The notes under the pieces: model-generated
What the model saw: the letters and a program-made list of their open reading frames with translations, nothing else
Database searches by the model: none
Told to the model about the DNA's origin: nothing
Made by a program: the position numbers and the translations under genes
From: JBKBIP01 sp046297495
GTDB lineage: Bacteria > Planctomycetota > Planctomycetia > Gemmatales > Gemmataceae
NCBI GenBank assembly: GCA_046297495.1
Contig: JBKBIP010000002.1
Span: 62,001-126,000, forward strand
Direction of reading: 5' to 3'
DNA length: 64,000 nucleotides
Shown here: in pieces, positions 55,187 through 63,500 of the stretch
Position numbering within the stretch: position 1 is the first letter of the stretch
Layout: every line of letters begins with the position of its first letter

Positions 55187-56305
55187 TTAGCGCAACAACA
55201 TCACTGGCTCGACCAGGCGCAGCGAGCGTAGGGCCGTCACGCCGGAAGCCAGAGCCATCGTCAAAGTAATGGTCGCTGTTCCCAGCAGCAACCACCACGG
55301 CAAATCCACCGGCAAATCAATGAGCTTCGCCAAGCGGGCCAAGGCGAAGCAAGCCGGCATGGACAGCGCGACCCCCGCCATCCCCACCCAAAAGGACTGG
55401 GCCATGACAGTTGCCACCAGCCGCCAACGCGGGATGCCCAACGCGCGCAGCACGGCATATTCGCGGATCGATGCCATCGTGGCGGCGAAGAGCGTTTGGC
55501 TGGTCACGACCGCCCCCACCATCAACCCCAAGGCCGCCGCGCAGCCCAGCGCCACGCCCGCTTTCGTCTTGGTCAACCAGTGCCAGCGCGAGCGTATGGA
55601 GAAATCATCACTGGCGAAGGCCGACATCGTTTCGTATTGATTCCGCAAGCGGGCCGCGACCTGGCGCGCGTCCTCTTTGCTCTTGCAGCGGGCCAGCACG
55701 TAGGTCGTCTGCGTGGGTTGGTAGCGCAGCAGCGGCCGGGCGGTCTGGATCGAACAGAAGATGTATGGCCCCGCCAAGCTGCGAAAGCCTTTTACCAAGT
55801 CCACGACGCGCACGCGCTGCCCCAAAATCTCCGTCGTCGAGCCGATCCCTTTGATTCCCAGCCGGTGCAGCTCGGATTCATCGATGATAATGGCCCCCGG
55901 CTCGCTCAGCTTGCTGCGCATTTCCGGCGTGAGCACCTGCATGGCTCCCAGCGCGTTGTCATCCAAGCGGGAGCCGATGATCATGCACAGCTCGTTGCCC
56001 CCTTGCGGCTTCCGCCAGTAAGCGAAGCCTTGCACGTAAATTTCAGTCTCCAACACTTCCGGCTGATCGGCGACGCGGGCCAGGTAGCTTTCGGGAATCG
56101 GTCGGCCCAAATCGACGCTGACCACTTCCGGCCCCCCGACCCACAAATCGGCCTGCGAACGGTCGATGGGCAGCGACGTGATGGCAAACAGGCCCAGCAA
56201 CAGCCCCGTTTGCAGGGCGATCAGCAAAGCGCTGAACGTCACCGCCAACACTCCCGATAGGAAGCGCTGCCGTTCGTGCCACAGGGTTTTCAGCGCGTAC
56301 GACAA
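55187..56305 (-). CDS. ABC transporter permease (DevC/FtsX-like)
   Basis: A protein of about 372 residues with one N-terminal membrane helix, a large periplasmic MacB-type domain (about 40-230) and three C-terminal helices (AGVALGCAAALGLMVGAVVTSQTLFA, WRLVATVMAQSFWVGMAGVAL, WLLLGTATITLTMALASGV), the DevC pattern. The start is uncertain: TTG 56305 has an AGGAG nine bases upstream and begins at the conserved SYALKTLWHERQRFL; the longer frame begins at TTG 56341. No ATG is available. It follows asnB closely and belongs to the same operon. Confidence 0.86.
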   Translation of the reverse strand: MSYALKTLWHERQRFLSGVLAVTFSALLIALQTGLLLGLFAITSLPIDRSQADLWVGGPEVVSVDLGRPIPESYLARVADQPEVLETEIYVQGFAYWRKPQGGNELCMIIGSRLDDNALGAMQVLTPEMRSKLSEPGAIIIDESELHRLGIKGIGSTTEILGQRVRVVDLVKGFRSLAGPYIFCSIQTARPLLRYQPTQTTYVLARCKSKEDARQVAARLRNQYETMSAFASDDFSIRSRWHWLTKTKAGVALGCAAALGLMVGAVVTSQTLFAATMASIREYAVLRALGIPRWRLVATVMAQSFWVGMAGVALSMPACFALARLAKLIDLPVDLPWWLLLGTATITLTMALASGVTALRSLRLVEPVMLLR

Positions 56306-56369
56306 GGAACGGCTCTCCTGAAATCCAGACCACTGGAACAACCCGATTCCACGTTGCGCGGTCGCTGGC

Positions 56370-58382
56370 TCAATTCCGTGCGAAACGATAAATCACGGGG
56401 CGTTTCTCTCCGTCGGGTAAGTTCGCAGCCGTCCAGCTGGGAATATCCGCCAGCGAAGCATCGATATACAGGTGATGCCATAGCTGCGTGGCGATCACCC
56501 CCGCCAAGCCCATCTCGACCGAGACGCGCGGCATGGCTCCTGGCGACCAGCGGACATACTCCTCCCGCCAGCGGCGCACGGCCTCCACATCGAAGTAGCC
56601 GGTTTTGCGCAGCGATTCATCGCTGAGCAACTGTTCGACGAAAGCGGGTATCGGTTCAACGTGAAAACCATCCAGCGGGGCACGAAACATCACCTTGCGG
56701 CGCTGGGCGATGCTCTTGGGCAGCCAGCGTTCGGCCAGCAGGCGCAGCAGGTATTTGTCATGGAAGCCCCGCAGCTTCCAGCGTGGATGCAGCCGGGCCA
56801 GGAAGGCATACACATCCTCATCGAGGAACGGATAGCGCGTCTCGACTGAAGCGTTCATGGCCACCCGATCCCCCTTGGCATTGAGCAGCAGCCCCGGCAA
56901 GTGGACCCGCCCCCCCAAGAAGATGCCACGATGGAACGGATGCCACCGCCGCACCCGGTCGAGGTTGATTCTCAAGTCGCCGTAGGGATCGTTGGTCTCG
57001 ATGACATCCAGCATGTTCGGCCCATAGAAACGCAGCTTGGCCAGACTCATCAAGCCATGAAAATCGAGCCAGGCATTGGGGCCGCCGATCTGCTGGAGCG
57101 TGCGCTTGATCATCTCCTTGCGAAACAGGGGGACGCCGTGCAGCCGCATGTAGGTCCGGCGCAGCCATTGACTTAGGGGCAGCCCTGGTAGGACATCCAG
57201 ATAGCCCAACAGGCGCGTGGACTTGAACCAAGCGTAGCCGGCCAGCCATTCGTCGGCCCCTTCGCCGGTCAGCACGACCTTATGGCCGCACTCGTGGACC
57301 TTGTGGGCCAATTGCATCAGAGCGGCGCAGGAGGTATCGACCACGGGGGATTCCGCCGCGCGGATCAGCTGCGCGTAGCTGTCGATCACGTCCGCGTTGC
57401 CGAAATCCAAGACGACTGGCTTGGCCCCGACGTGACGAGCCACCACCATCGCTTCGTTGGTTTCGTTCAGGTCTGGGGCGTCGATGCCGATGGTGTAGGT
57501 GGGGATGGGCTGGCCCCTGACATGACAAGCCATCGCCAGCACCAGGCTGGAATCGACCCCGCCGCTGAGATAGGCGCCGACCGGCACATCCGCCCGCAAG
57601 CGCCGCTCCACCGCTTGCAACATGAGCGCTTCCAGCTCATCGACCAAGGGCTTCGGATCGCGGCTGTCGATTTCCGCCCCGCGGTCGGGGAAATCCAATT
57701 CCCAATACGTTTGGTCGTCGATCCGGGCCGAACCGGCGGCGGGATCGAGCCGAATGTCCAGGTAGTGTCCGGGAATGAGCAGCTGGACCCCCTCGAAGCA
57801 GGTCACCGGGCCAGGAATGCCCAGGAAGGTGAAGAGGTGGTTGATGCCGCGCGGATCGGGACGAGCCGGCACCATCCCCGACGCCAACAGCCCCTTGATC
57901 TCCGAGGCGAACAGCAGCCAATCCCCTTGCCGCGTCCAGTACACCGGACAGATGCCGAAACGGTCTCTGCCGATGAGCAACCGCTGCTGGCGCTGGTCCC
58001 ACAGGGCGAAGGCGAATTGCCCGCGCAGCCGGTCGAACATCCCTTCTTGGTATTCTTCCCACAGGTGCGGGATCAATTCGGTGTCGCAGTGGGTGGCGAA
58101 GCGATGGCCGCGTTGCTCCAAGTCGGTGCGCAATTCGGGATACTCGAACAGCTCGCCGTTGAAGACGACAAATACATTCTGGTCTTCGTTGCTGATTGGT
58201 TGGCGTCCATCAGCCAAACCGACGATGCTCAGCCGGCGCGAGGCCAAGGACAGGCCAGGGATTTCCAGATAGCCCTCCTCGTCCGGTCCGCGATGCACCA
58301 GCGCCTCGGCCATGTCCTGGATCACGCCTACTGGCGCCGGGCGTTTCCCGGCCAAATCGACCACTCCCGCTATTCCGCACAT
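56370..58382 (-). CDS. Asparagine synthase (glutamine-hydrolysing) family protein
   Basis: 670 residues. MCGIAG at the start makes Cys2 the glutaminase nucleophile, so ATG 58382 is the right start despite an upstream ATG five codons earlier. Glutaminase domain (residues to about 200: VHRGPDEEGY, FNGELFEYPELR) is joined to the synthetase domain with PP-loop LSGGVDSS and TGEGADEWLAGY. AsnB makes asparagine from aspartate; paralogues amidate or ligate other carboxylates in peptide, cell-wall or exopolysaccharide pathways. Its operon with an exporter and desaturase leans towards such a special role. Its last codons overlap a half palindrome. Confidence 0.88.
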   Translation of the reverse strand: MCGIAGVVDLAGKRPAPVGVIQDMAEALVHRGPDEEGYLEIPGLSLASRRLSIVGLADGRQPISNEDQNVFVVFNGELFEYPELRTDLEQRGHRFATHCDTELIPHLWEEYQEGMFDRLRGQFAFALWDQRQQRLLIGRDRFGICPVYWTRQGDWLLFASEIKGLLASGMVPARPDPRGINHLFTFLGIPGPVTCFEGVQLLIPGHYLDIRLDPAAGSARIDDQTYWELDFPDRGAEIDSRDPKPLVDELEALMLQAVERRLRADVPVGAYLSGGVDSSLVLAMACHVRGQPIPTYTIGIDAPDLNETNEAMVVARHVGAKPVVLDFGNADVIDSYAQLIRAAESPVVDTSCAALMQLAHKVHECGHKVVLTGEGADEWLAGYAWFKSTRLLGYLDVLPGLPLSQWLRRTYMRLHGVPLFRKEMIKRTLQQIGGPNAWLDFHGLMSLAKLRFYGPNMLDVIETNDPYGDLRINLDRVRRWHPFHRGIFLGGRVHLPGLLLNAKGDRVAMNASVETRYPFLDEDVYAFLARLHPRWKLRGFHDKYLLRLLAERWLPKSIAQRRKVMFRAPLDGFHVEPIPAFVEQLLSDESLRKTGYFDVEAVRRWREEYVRWSPGAMPRVSVEMGLAGVIATQLWHHLYIDASLADIPSWTAANLPDGEKRPVIYRFARN

Positions 58383-58692
58383 AAACTGGCCCTTCATGCC
58401 TGTTGGGGGCGACCCAGCGTGAACGCTTCCTCTCTATAAGCTCATTTCATTTTGTCAGAAATCATGTCTTTTTTCAGCCGAACATTCCACAGTATGAATT
58501 ACTCATCTTCTCCAGTTATCAAATTTTACCTGAAATGTGTCTTCATATTAGAGATGATTGAAGGAAAATCGCCGATTCTTTTAGGGACAGCTGCTCTTTG
58601 GCCGGATTAAGCGGCATGGTCGGACCCAAAGGAGAGACCGTTTCGCTCACCGGCGGCTCGCCGTGGCTCGCTCGCTCAACACGGATCACCGC
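58383..58692. other. 310-bp intergenic region upstream of asnB
   Basis: It separates the MlaE gene (minus) from asnB (minus) and is unusually A/T rich around 58445-58575 for this genome. It should hold the asnB-exporter promoter, though I see no clear -35/-10 pair. No gene or repeat was seen. Confidence 0.45.
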
Positions 58693-59445
58693 CTACTGCA
58701 GCAATTGTATCGCTCGCACCAAGAGGACGTTCGAGACCAGCACGAGAAAGATGGACGTGACCACGCCGCGCGTGGCAGCTGTGCCGACCCCTTCGGTCCC
58801 TCCTTGGGCGGTCATGCCGAAGTAGCAGCCGCTGACGCCGACAAGGAAACCGAAAACGACGGTTTTGAGGGTAGCGGGAATGACATCTTGCAGACGCAAT
58901 TCTTGCAGGCAGGCGGCTTGATACTGGGTCCAAGACATGGTGCCTCCCAAGGCTTCCGCCGCGAAGCCGCCGACGATGGCCAGGTAGGCGATGAACACGG
59001 TCAACAGTGGCAAGGCGATCATGCAGGCCAGCACGCGCGGCGCCACAATGTCGCGCCAGACCGATAAACCGAGCACTTCGAGGGCGTCGATTTGCTCGGT
59101 CAGCCGCATGGAACCCAGCTCGGCCCCGATGCTGGCTCCCGACCGTCCCGCCGCGATTAGCCCAGCCCCAATCGGGGCAAATTCCAGCACGACGGCAAGA
59201 GACAAGGCAATGGGCAAGAAATGCTCGGCGCCGAACCGAGCCAGCACGCCGCGTAGGTGAATCCAGATGACCACCCCCAGAGCCAACCCAGCGACGGCGC
59301 TCAACGGCAGCCCACCGATCAGCACGCCGTACAATTGGCGACTGATTTCGCGCGGCTGGCGCAGCGCTGGCACGATGGCCCCCAAGGCCCGCAAGGCGAA
59401 GTAAGCGAATTGACCCAGGTTTTCCAACAGCGCTAAGAGGTTCAT
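58693..59445 (-). CDS. MlaE-type ABC permease (phospholipid transport)
   Basis: A 250-residue permease of the MlaE/YrbE family: five or six hydrophobic segments, with the signature region ALEVLGLSVWRDIVAPRVLACMIALPLLT and the N-terminal EFAPIGAGLIAAGRSGASIGAELGSMRLTEQID stretch. Its partners (MlaF ATPase, MlaD substrate-binding protein) are not in this window, so it is an orphan here. It keeps outer-membrane lipid asymmetry in well-studied bacteria; the lipid partner is unknown in planctomycetes. A methyltransferase gene precedes it on the same strand. Confidence 0.9.
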   Translation of the reverse strand: MNLLALLENLGQFAYFALRALGAIVPALRQPREISRQLYGVLIGGLPLSAVAGLALGVVIWIHLRGVLARFGAEHFLPIALSLAVVLEFAPIGAGLIAAGRSGASIGAELGSMRLTEQIDALEVLGLSVWRDIVAPRVLACMIALPLLTVFIAYLAIVGGFAAEALGGTMSWTQYQAACLQELRLQDVIPATLKTVVFGFLVGVSGCYFGMTAQGGTEGVGTAATRGVVTSIFLVLVSNVLLVRAIQLLQ

Positions 59446-59564
59446 GCCAGGAACAATCGAAGAGATGAAACAGGGTGGGAGATGGTTGTCTCATGGGTTT
59501 GGAATTGTCATTCCGCGCGCTCGGGCGCGAACCGATGAATCCTCTCCCCAAGCTTGGCACCGCG

Positions 59565-60230
59565 CTAGGTGTCGCCACGAACCGTCGCCCACGTCCAATG
59601 ACGATCCGTCGTCTGCTGAACCGTGTCGGGATCGAAGCCCAGAGCGGCGACCAAGGCGCGGATTTCGGCCAACGTCAAGGCGGCGTGCAACGAGGCGGCG
59701 AACAGCTGGCGCTGATGGTCGTTGGCGTCGCCAGCGTAAGTGTCCACCAGTTGCCGTAAGGCGGTCCGGTCCGGGGGGCGCAGCAGGTCGCGGACGAAGA
59801 TCGTGCCGCCCGGCTTCGTCACGCGCGCCATCTCCGCCAGCACGGCCGCCGGTTCGGGGATGTGGTGAACGATGCTGTTCGACATAACCGCCCCGAACGC
59901 GGCATCGGCGAACGGCAGCCCCTTGGCATCGACCTGTTGCAAGCGGATGCGCTGCTCGCAGCCCGCGCGGCGCACGTTCTCCGCCGCTAGTCGCAACATG
60001 TGCCCGGCCAAGTCGATTCCCACCACCTCGGCGGACGGCGCTTGCCGGCACAATTCGATGGGAATTTGCGCCGTCCCGGTGCCCACATCAAGGACAGGAT
60101 TCCAGCCGTTCCAGACAGCGCGGAAATCGGCGGCGAACGCCTGATTGACCGCCGAGTGATCCATCGCATCGTAATCGCGGGCCTCCTCGGCGCTGTCCAT
60201 CACTTCCGGTTCCAGCACGCGCGGCAACAT
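59565..60230 (-). CDS. Class I SAM-dependent methyltransferase
   Basis: 221 residues with the Rossmann methyltransferase motifs: motif I LDVGTGTAQIP, an acidic D in GIDLAGHML, DAKGLPFADAAFGAVMSNSIVHHI and the post-motif EMARVTKPGGTIFVRDLLRP. Substrate class is not indicated; the UbiE-like style is generic. It lies 10 bp downstream of the unknown gene at 60241, likely co-transcribed, and the MlaE gene follows on the same strand. Confidence 0.85.
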   Translation of the reverse strand: MLPRVLEPEVMDSAEEARDYDAMDHSAVNQAFAADFRAVWNGWNPVLDVGTGTAQIPIELCRQAPSAEVVGIDLAGHMLRLAAENVRRAGCEQRIRLQQVDAKGLPFADAAFGAVMSNSIVHHIPEPAAVLAEMARVTKPGGTIFVRDLLRPPDRTALRQLVDTYAGDANDHQRQLFAASLHAALTLAEIRALVAALGFDPDTVQQTTDRHWTWATVRGDT

Positions 60231-60240
60231 GGGGTTCGCT

Positions 60241-60639
60241 TTATACCTCCACCAGCTCTTCCGCGGGGCATGGCGGAAGCACCGGTTGCTGGCGGGCCTG
60301 CCGTTCCTCTTGAAATAGGGCCAGCAATTCGGCCCGGATCTCCCAGCGATGCGCTCCCCACATGTCCCATTCGCGGATCACGTGTGAGGCGGCGGGATTC
60401 AGCCCCGCGACCCGGTGCAACCAGGTGATCCCGGCGTCATAGGTCAAGTGGCAGGTGCGCGGATGATTCCAGCCGATCTGCGTGGCCAGACATCCCATGG
60501 GCACCGTCTTGGTGAAGCTGCCGTGAATCAGCAGCGGACTCCCTTTCTCCAACAGGTCGATCAGCCGCTCCAGCCCCGCGTCGGAAACATTCGGCAGCCA
60601 ATAGGTTTTCAGCTCGTGAAGACTCTCGGCGGATAACAT
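60241..60639 (-). CDS. Conserved cytoplasmic protein of unknown function
   Basis: A 132-residue protein without signal or membrane segment. Recognisable blocks are LPNVSDAGLERLIDLLEKGSPLLIHG, GCLATQIGWNHPRTCHLTYDAGITWLH and SHVIREWDMWGAHRWEIR, with many Trp and His. I cannot assign a family. ATG 60639 follows AAGGAG by seven bases. A -10-like TATAAT is at 60717-60722. It begins a group with the methyltransferase. Confidence 0.7.
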   Translation of the reverse strand: MLSAESLHELKTYWLPNVSDAGLERLIDLLEKGSPLLIHGSFTKTVPMGCLATQIGWNHPRTCHLTYDAGITWLHRVAGLNPAASHVIREWDMWGAHRWEIRAELLALFQEERQARQQPVLPPCPAEELVEV

Positions 60640-61155
60640 GATCCGTCTCCTTGACAAAGAGAGGTGATACGAAACCGATTCGGCACGGAATGACGAGCAC
60701 TTTCACTGTACCGATTATTATACCCAAACGGATCATAAGGACGGTAGAAAAAAGTGACCGGCGGCGCGGCCCGGGGTGGAGCGGCTGATATTGGGGGTGG
60801 AAAATGCTTCTCGTTGCTGAGCTGCTGTTTGTGAGCGCGAATCGATAAATCGGATGTAGTGGAGATGAGCGGTTCATTCCATTGCCAAATGATTGTCATC
60901 TCCAGAGAGGGGGGGTGGGGTGGAATGGAAGAATGAAAGGAAGGAATTTCATCTCCCCCCATTTTATACATCAGTTCACTAAAAGTAAAGACCGGTTCTT
61001 TGGACTCCAACAAGAAGGAAAACGATGGCTTTCCGTCGTGTGACCCCATCGACGGTGGTTTTCTCCTTGCTCCTGCCCCACCGCCCGATTAGCATTGCAC
61101 GGGAATAAATGTCCCCCGTTCAGCGAGCGACCTGCGGGGAAACGCTAAATCATTC
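60640..61155. other. 516-bp divergent intergenic region
   Basis: It carries the probable promoter of the minus gene (60717-60722), a family A half element at 60835-60851 (GCGCGAATCGATAAATC), and a purine-rich stretch near 60905-60935. The kmo promoter should lie near 61067-61095 (TTGCTC, 17 bases, TAGCAT, a weak match). The minus-strand opening 60609-61049 is not credible. Confidence 0.45.
60717..60722 (-). promoter_or_regulatory. Putative -10 box upstream of the gene at 60241
   Basis: TATAAT on the minus strand within GGGTATAATAATCGG, about 78 bases from the ATG. It has the same GGGTATAAT context as the asnS box at 40344. No strong -35 was found. Confidence 0.35.
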
Positions 61156-62496
61156 ATGACCACCTTCGATCAACCCCAGTTCACCATCGTCGGCGCCGGT
61201 TTGGCCGGGGTGCTGATGGCCTGTTACCTGGGGAAAGCAGGGTATCGCGTCGCTGTCCATGAAAAGCGGGGTGATCCGCGCGGCCACGCGCAAGAACGGG
61301 GCCGGTCGATCAACCTGGCGTTGTCCGTGCGCGGCTTGTATGCCTTGCGCGAAGTCGGCTTGGCGGAGGCCGTGTTGGCGGACGCCATTCCCATGCGGGG
61401 GCGGATGATCCATGACCGGCACGGACGCCAGGCGTTTCAACCGTATGGCAAGGATGAGTCGCACGCCATCCATTCAGTGTCGCGGGCTGGCTTGAATCTG
61501 ACCCTGGTGCAAGCGGCGGCACGCTATCCCGGCGTCCGGTTTTACTTCGAGCACAAGTGCATGGGGCTGGACCTGGCCACGAACACGCTGGAGCTAGTCC
61601 ACACGCCCAGCGGCTCGATCCAACAAGTCCCGGCCGCCGTCGTCATCGGCGCCGACGGCGGCTATTCGGTGATTCGGTCGCAGCTGCAAAAGCAAGATCG
61701 CTTCGATTATCAACAGCACTATTTGACGCACGGTTACAAGGAGCTGACCATTCCGCCGGGACCGGACGGCGGCTTTCAGTTGGAGCCGAACGCCTTGCAC
61801 ATTTGGCCCCGGCGGACGTTCATGATGATCGCCCTGCCCAATCGAGACGGGTCGTTCACCTGCACGCTGTTTTATCCCTTTGAAGGGGCGGATAGCTTCG
61901 CGGCCTTGCGGACCGAGGCGGAAATCCGGCGCCTGTTCACGCGAGAGTTCCCCGACGCGGCGCCGCTGTTGCCGCGACTCACCGAGGAATTTCACCAAAA
62001 TCCCACGGGATCACTCGTGACGATTCGCTGCCAGCCGTGGCATGTCGGGGGACGCGTGGTGCTGCTCGGCGATGCTTGTCATGCCGTGGTCCCGTTTTTG
62101 GGGCAGGGGATGAACGCCGCTTTCGAGGATTGCTCCGTCTTGGCCGAGTGCCTGTGCGAACACGCTCCGGATTACGACACGGCCTTCGCATCCTACCAAC
62201 AGCGGCGCAAGGAACACACGGAAGCTCTGGCCGATTTGTGCATCGCCAATTTCATCGAGATGCGCGACCGGGTTGGCTCGCGGCTCTTTCGCCTCAAGAA
62301 GCGGCTGGAAATCCTGCTGCACCGCCTGTTGCCAGGTTGGTACGTGCCGCTCTACACCCTGATCACCTTCACCCGCACTCCCTACGCCGAAGCCCGCCGC
62401 CGGGCCGAACGGCAGGATCGCTTACTGGTGGGGATCAGTGGCGGGCTGGTGTTGTTGGTGATGCTGTTGGGATATTTCCTGGCCAGCAGAGGATAA
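61156..62496 (+). CDS. kmo: Kynurenine 3-monooxygenase with C-terminal membrane anchor
   Basis: 446 residues. FAD motif GAGLAGVL, then the diagnostic KMO blocks GRSINLALSVRG, HAIHSVSRAGLN, THGYKELTIP, NALHIWPRRTFMMIALPNRDGSFTCTLF and GQGMNAAFEDC. It hydroxylates kynurenine to 3-hydroxykynurenine with NADPH and oxygen. The last ~22 residues (LVGISGGLVLLVMLLGYFLAS) form a membrane anchor, as in mitochondrial KMO. No other kynurenine gene (tdo, kynureninase) adjoins it here, so the pathway must be split or the product used separately, for example for quinolinate/NAD synthesis. Confidence 0.94.
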   Translation: MTTFDQPQFTIVGAGLAGVLMACYLGKAGYRVAVHEKRGDPRGHAQERGRSINLALSVRGLYALREVGLAEAVLADAIPMRGRMIHDRHGRQAFQPYGKDESHAIHSVSRAGLNLTLVQAAARYPGVRFYFEHKCMGLDLATNTLELVHTPSGSIQQVPAAVVIGADGGYSVIRSQLQKQDRFDYQQHYLTHGYKELTIPPGPDGGFQLEPNALHIWPRRTFMMIALPNRDGSFTCTLFYPFEGADSFAALRTEAEIRRLFTREFPDAAPLLPRLTEEFHQNPTGSLVTIRCQPWHVGGRVVLLGDACHAVVPFLGQGMNAAFEDCSVLAECLCEHAPDYDTAFASYQQRRKEHTEALADLCIANFIEMRDRVGSRLFRLKKRLEILLHRLLPGWYVPLYTLITFTRTPYAEARRRAERQDRLLVGISGGLVLLVMLLGYFLASRG

Positions 62497-62540
62497 GGAA
62501 TGGTCCGAACCAGACATCTCGAAATGGGTTTGCCAGTGAA

Positions 62541-62650
62541 TGGCCCACGGATTTCCCGCACGGATGGGATACACGGATTGTCACGGCGCCATGTCTCGTG
62601 TCCTTCCGTGCATTCTATCCGTGTAGCGCAAGCTCCGTGGGCCATTTTTT
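62541..62650 (+). terminator. Long hairpin with T-tract after kmo
   Basis: TGGCCCACGGA (62541-62551) pairs with TCCGTGGGCCA (62634-62644), followed directly by a run of T (62645-62650). Inside, CACGGATGGGATA/TATCCGTG-type segments also pair, giving a large fold of about 104 bases. Position and T-tract fit an intrinsic terminator derived from a dispersed palindrome. Confidence 0.6.
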
Positions 62651-62676
62651 CGCCATCCACCCGCCCGCGCTGGTCG

Positions 62677-63228
62677 TTACTGCTTATCCGCCGTCCGGGG
62701 CAACTCGATGAAATTGATCTTCCATTGGTCCCCCTCTTGGTGCAATTGTAGGTTCACGATGATTTCCCCGTTGGGTCCACTCACTTGTACTCGGCAATCG
62801 GCGACGTTGCCCCGTCGCTCGGTTCGCAGAAATGCGCGCCGGGAGTGATCGCGCAGCTCCTTGTTGGCGCGGATGAGGGCGTGAAAGAGTTCCTGTGGCG
62901 TGCGAAAGCGGTACCCTTCCGTGGTCAAGGCATAGGCACGGTCGAGATCGTCGGCGGCGCAATCGCGTAAGAAGGCTTCCACCACCTCATGAATCTGCCG
63001 GTTCTCGGGGGGCGTGGCTGGCTCCTTTTCCGTGGAAGTTTGGACTTTGGTGGCGTCTTCGTCCAAAATAGGAAACACGGACCGAGCACCACCCGGTCTG
63101 GTGGCTTCGTAAGCTAGCCAGCCGACGCCGAAAATACCAGCGCACAAAACGACGCACACCCCAACGACAGCCAGTATGATCCAGACAATCGGCATCGAGG
63201 ATGAATTATTGGATGGTGTTTGACTCAT
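62677..63228 (-). CDS. Membrane-anchored protein, possibly DUF4878-like
   Basis: 183 residues from ATG 63228. One N-terminal membrane segment (IVWIILAVVGVCVVLCAGIFGVGWLAYEA) anchors an external domain: REVVEAFLRDCAADDLDRAYALTT, FHALIRANKELRDHSRR, VQVSGPNGEIIVNLQLHQEGDQWKINFIEL. This pattern fits small cystatin/NTF2-like lipoprotein domains such as DUF4878. Function unknown. A good promoter lies at 63296-63324. Confidence 0.75.
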   Translation of the reverse strand: MSQTPSNNSSSMPIVWIILAVVGVCVVLCAGIFGVGWLAYEATRPGGARSVFPILDEDATKVQTSTEKEPATPPENRQIHEVVEAFLRDCAADDLDRAYALTTEGYRFRTPQELFHALIRANKELRDHSRRAFLRTERRGNVADCRVQVSGPNGEIIVNLQLHQEGDQWKINFIELPRTADKQ

Positions 63229-63295
63229 GGTTGAAATCCAAATGGAATGGACACGAATAACCGATAGCCGCAAGTTACCCCTATATGATGTAGCG

Positions 63296-63324
63296 ATAGT
63301 AGCGGAAGCAGGCACGAATCGCAA
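63296..63324 (-). promoter_or_regulatory. Putative sigma-70 promoter of the gene at 62677
   Basis: On the minus strand TTGCGA (63324-63319), a 17-base spacer and TACTAT (63301-63296). The leader to ATG 63228 would be about 60 bases. Confidence 0.42.
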
Positions 63325-63500
63325 TGATCAAATTCCCTGAAGCCACCCAGGCGAACCGCCGCGCGGCGAGATGGGGCTTGCTTGCGCCGCGCTGACCAGA
63401 GATGATGAAGCGAAATAACCGGCGTTGCCTTCCTCGAATCGCGCCGGGATCGGCCCGCGCGAGTCGATCCATCTGCCGTGGCTATGAGCGAACGAGACCC

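Noticed and set aside
60901..60960. G-rich run as a G-quadruplex or triplex element
   Set aside because: G runs are uneven and not conserved enough to support a claim from one sequence.
60609..61049. Minus-strand opening of 146 codons
   Set aside because: It overlaps the start of the conserved gene at 60241-60639, has low-complexity purine runs and no coding character.
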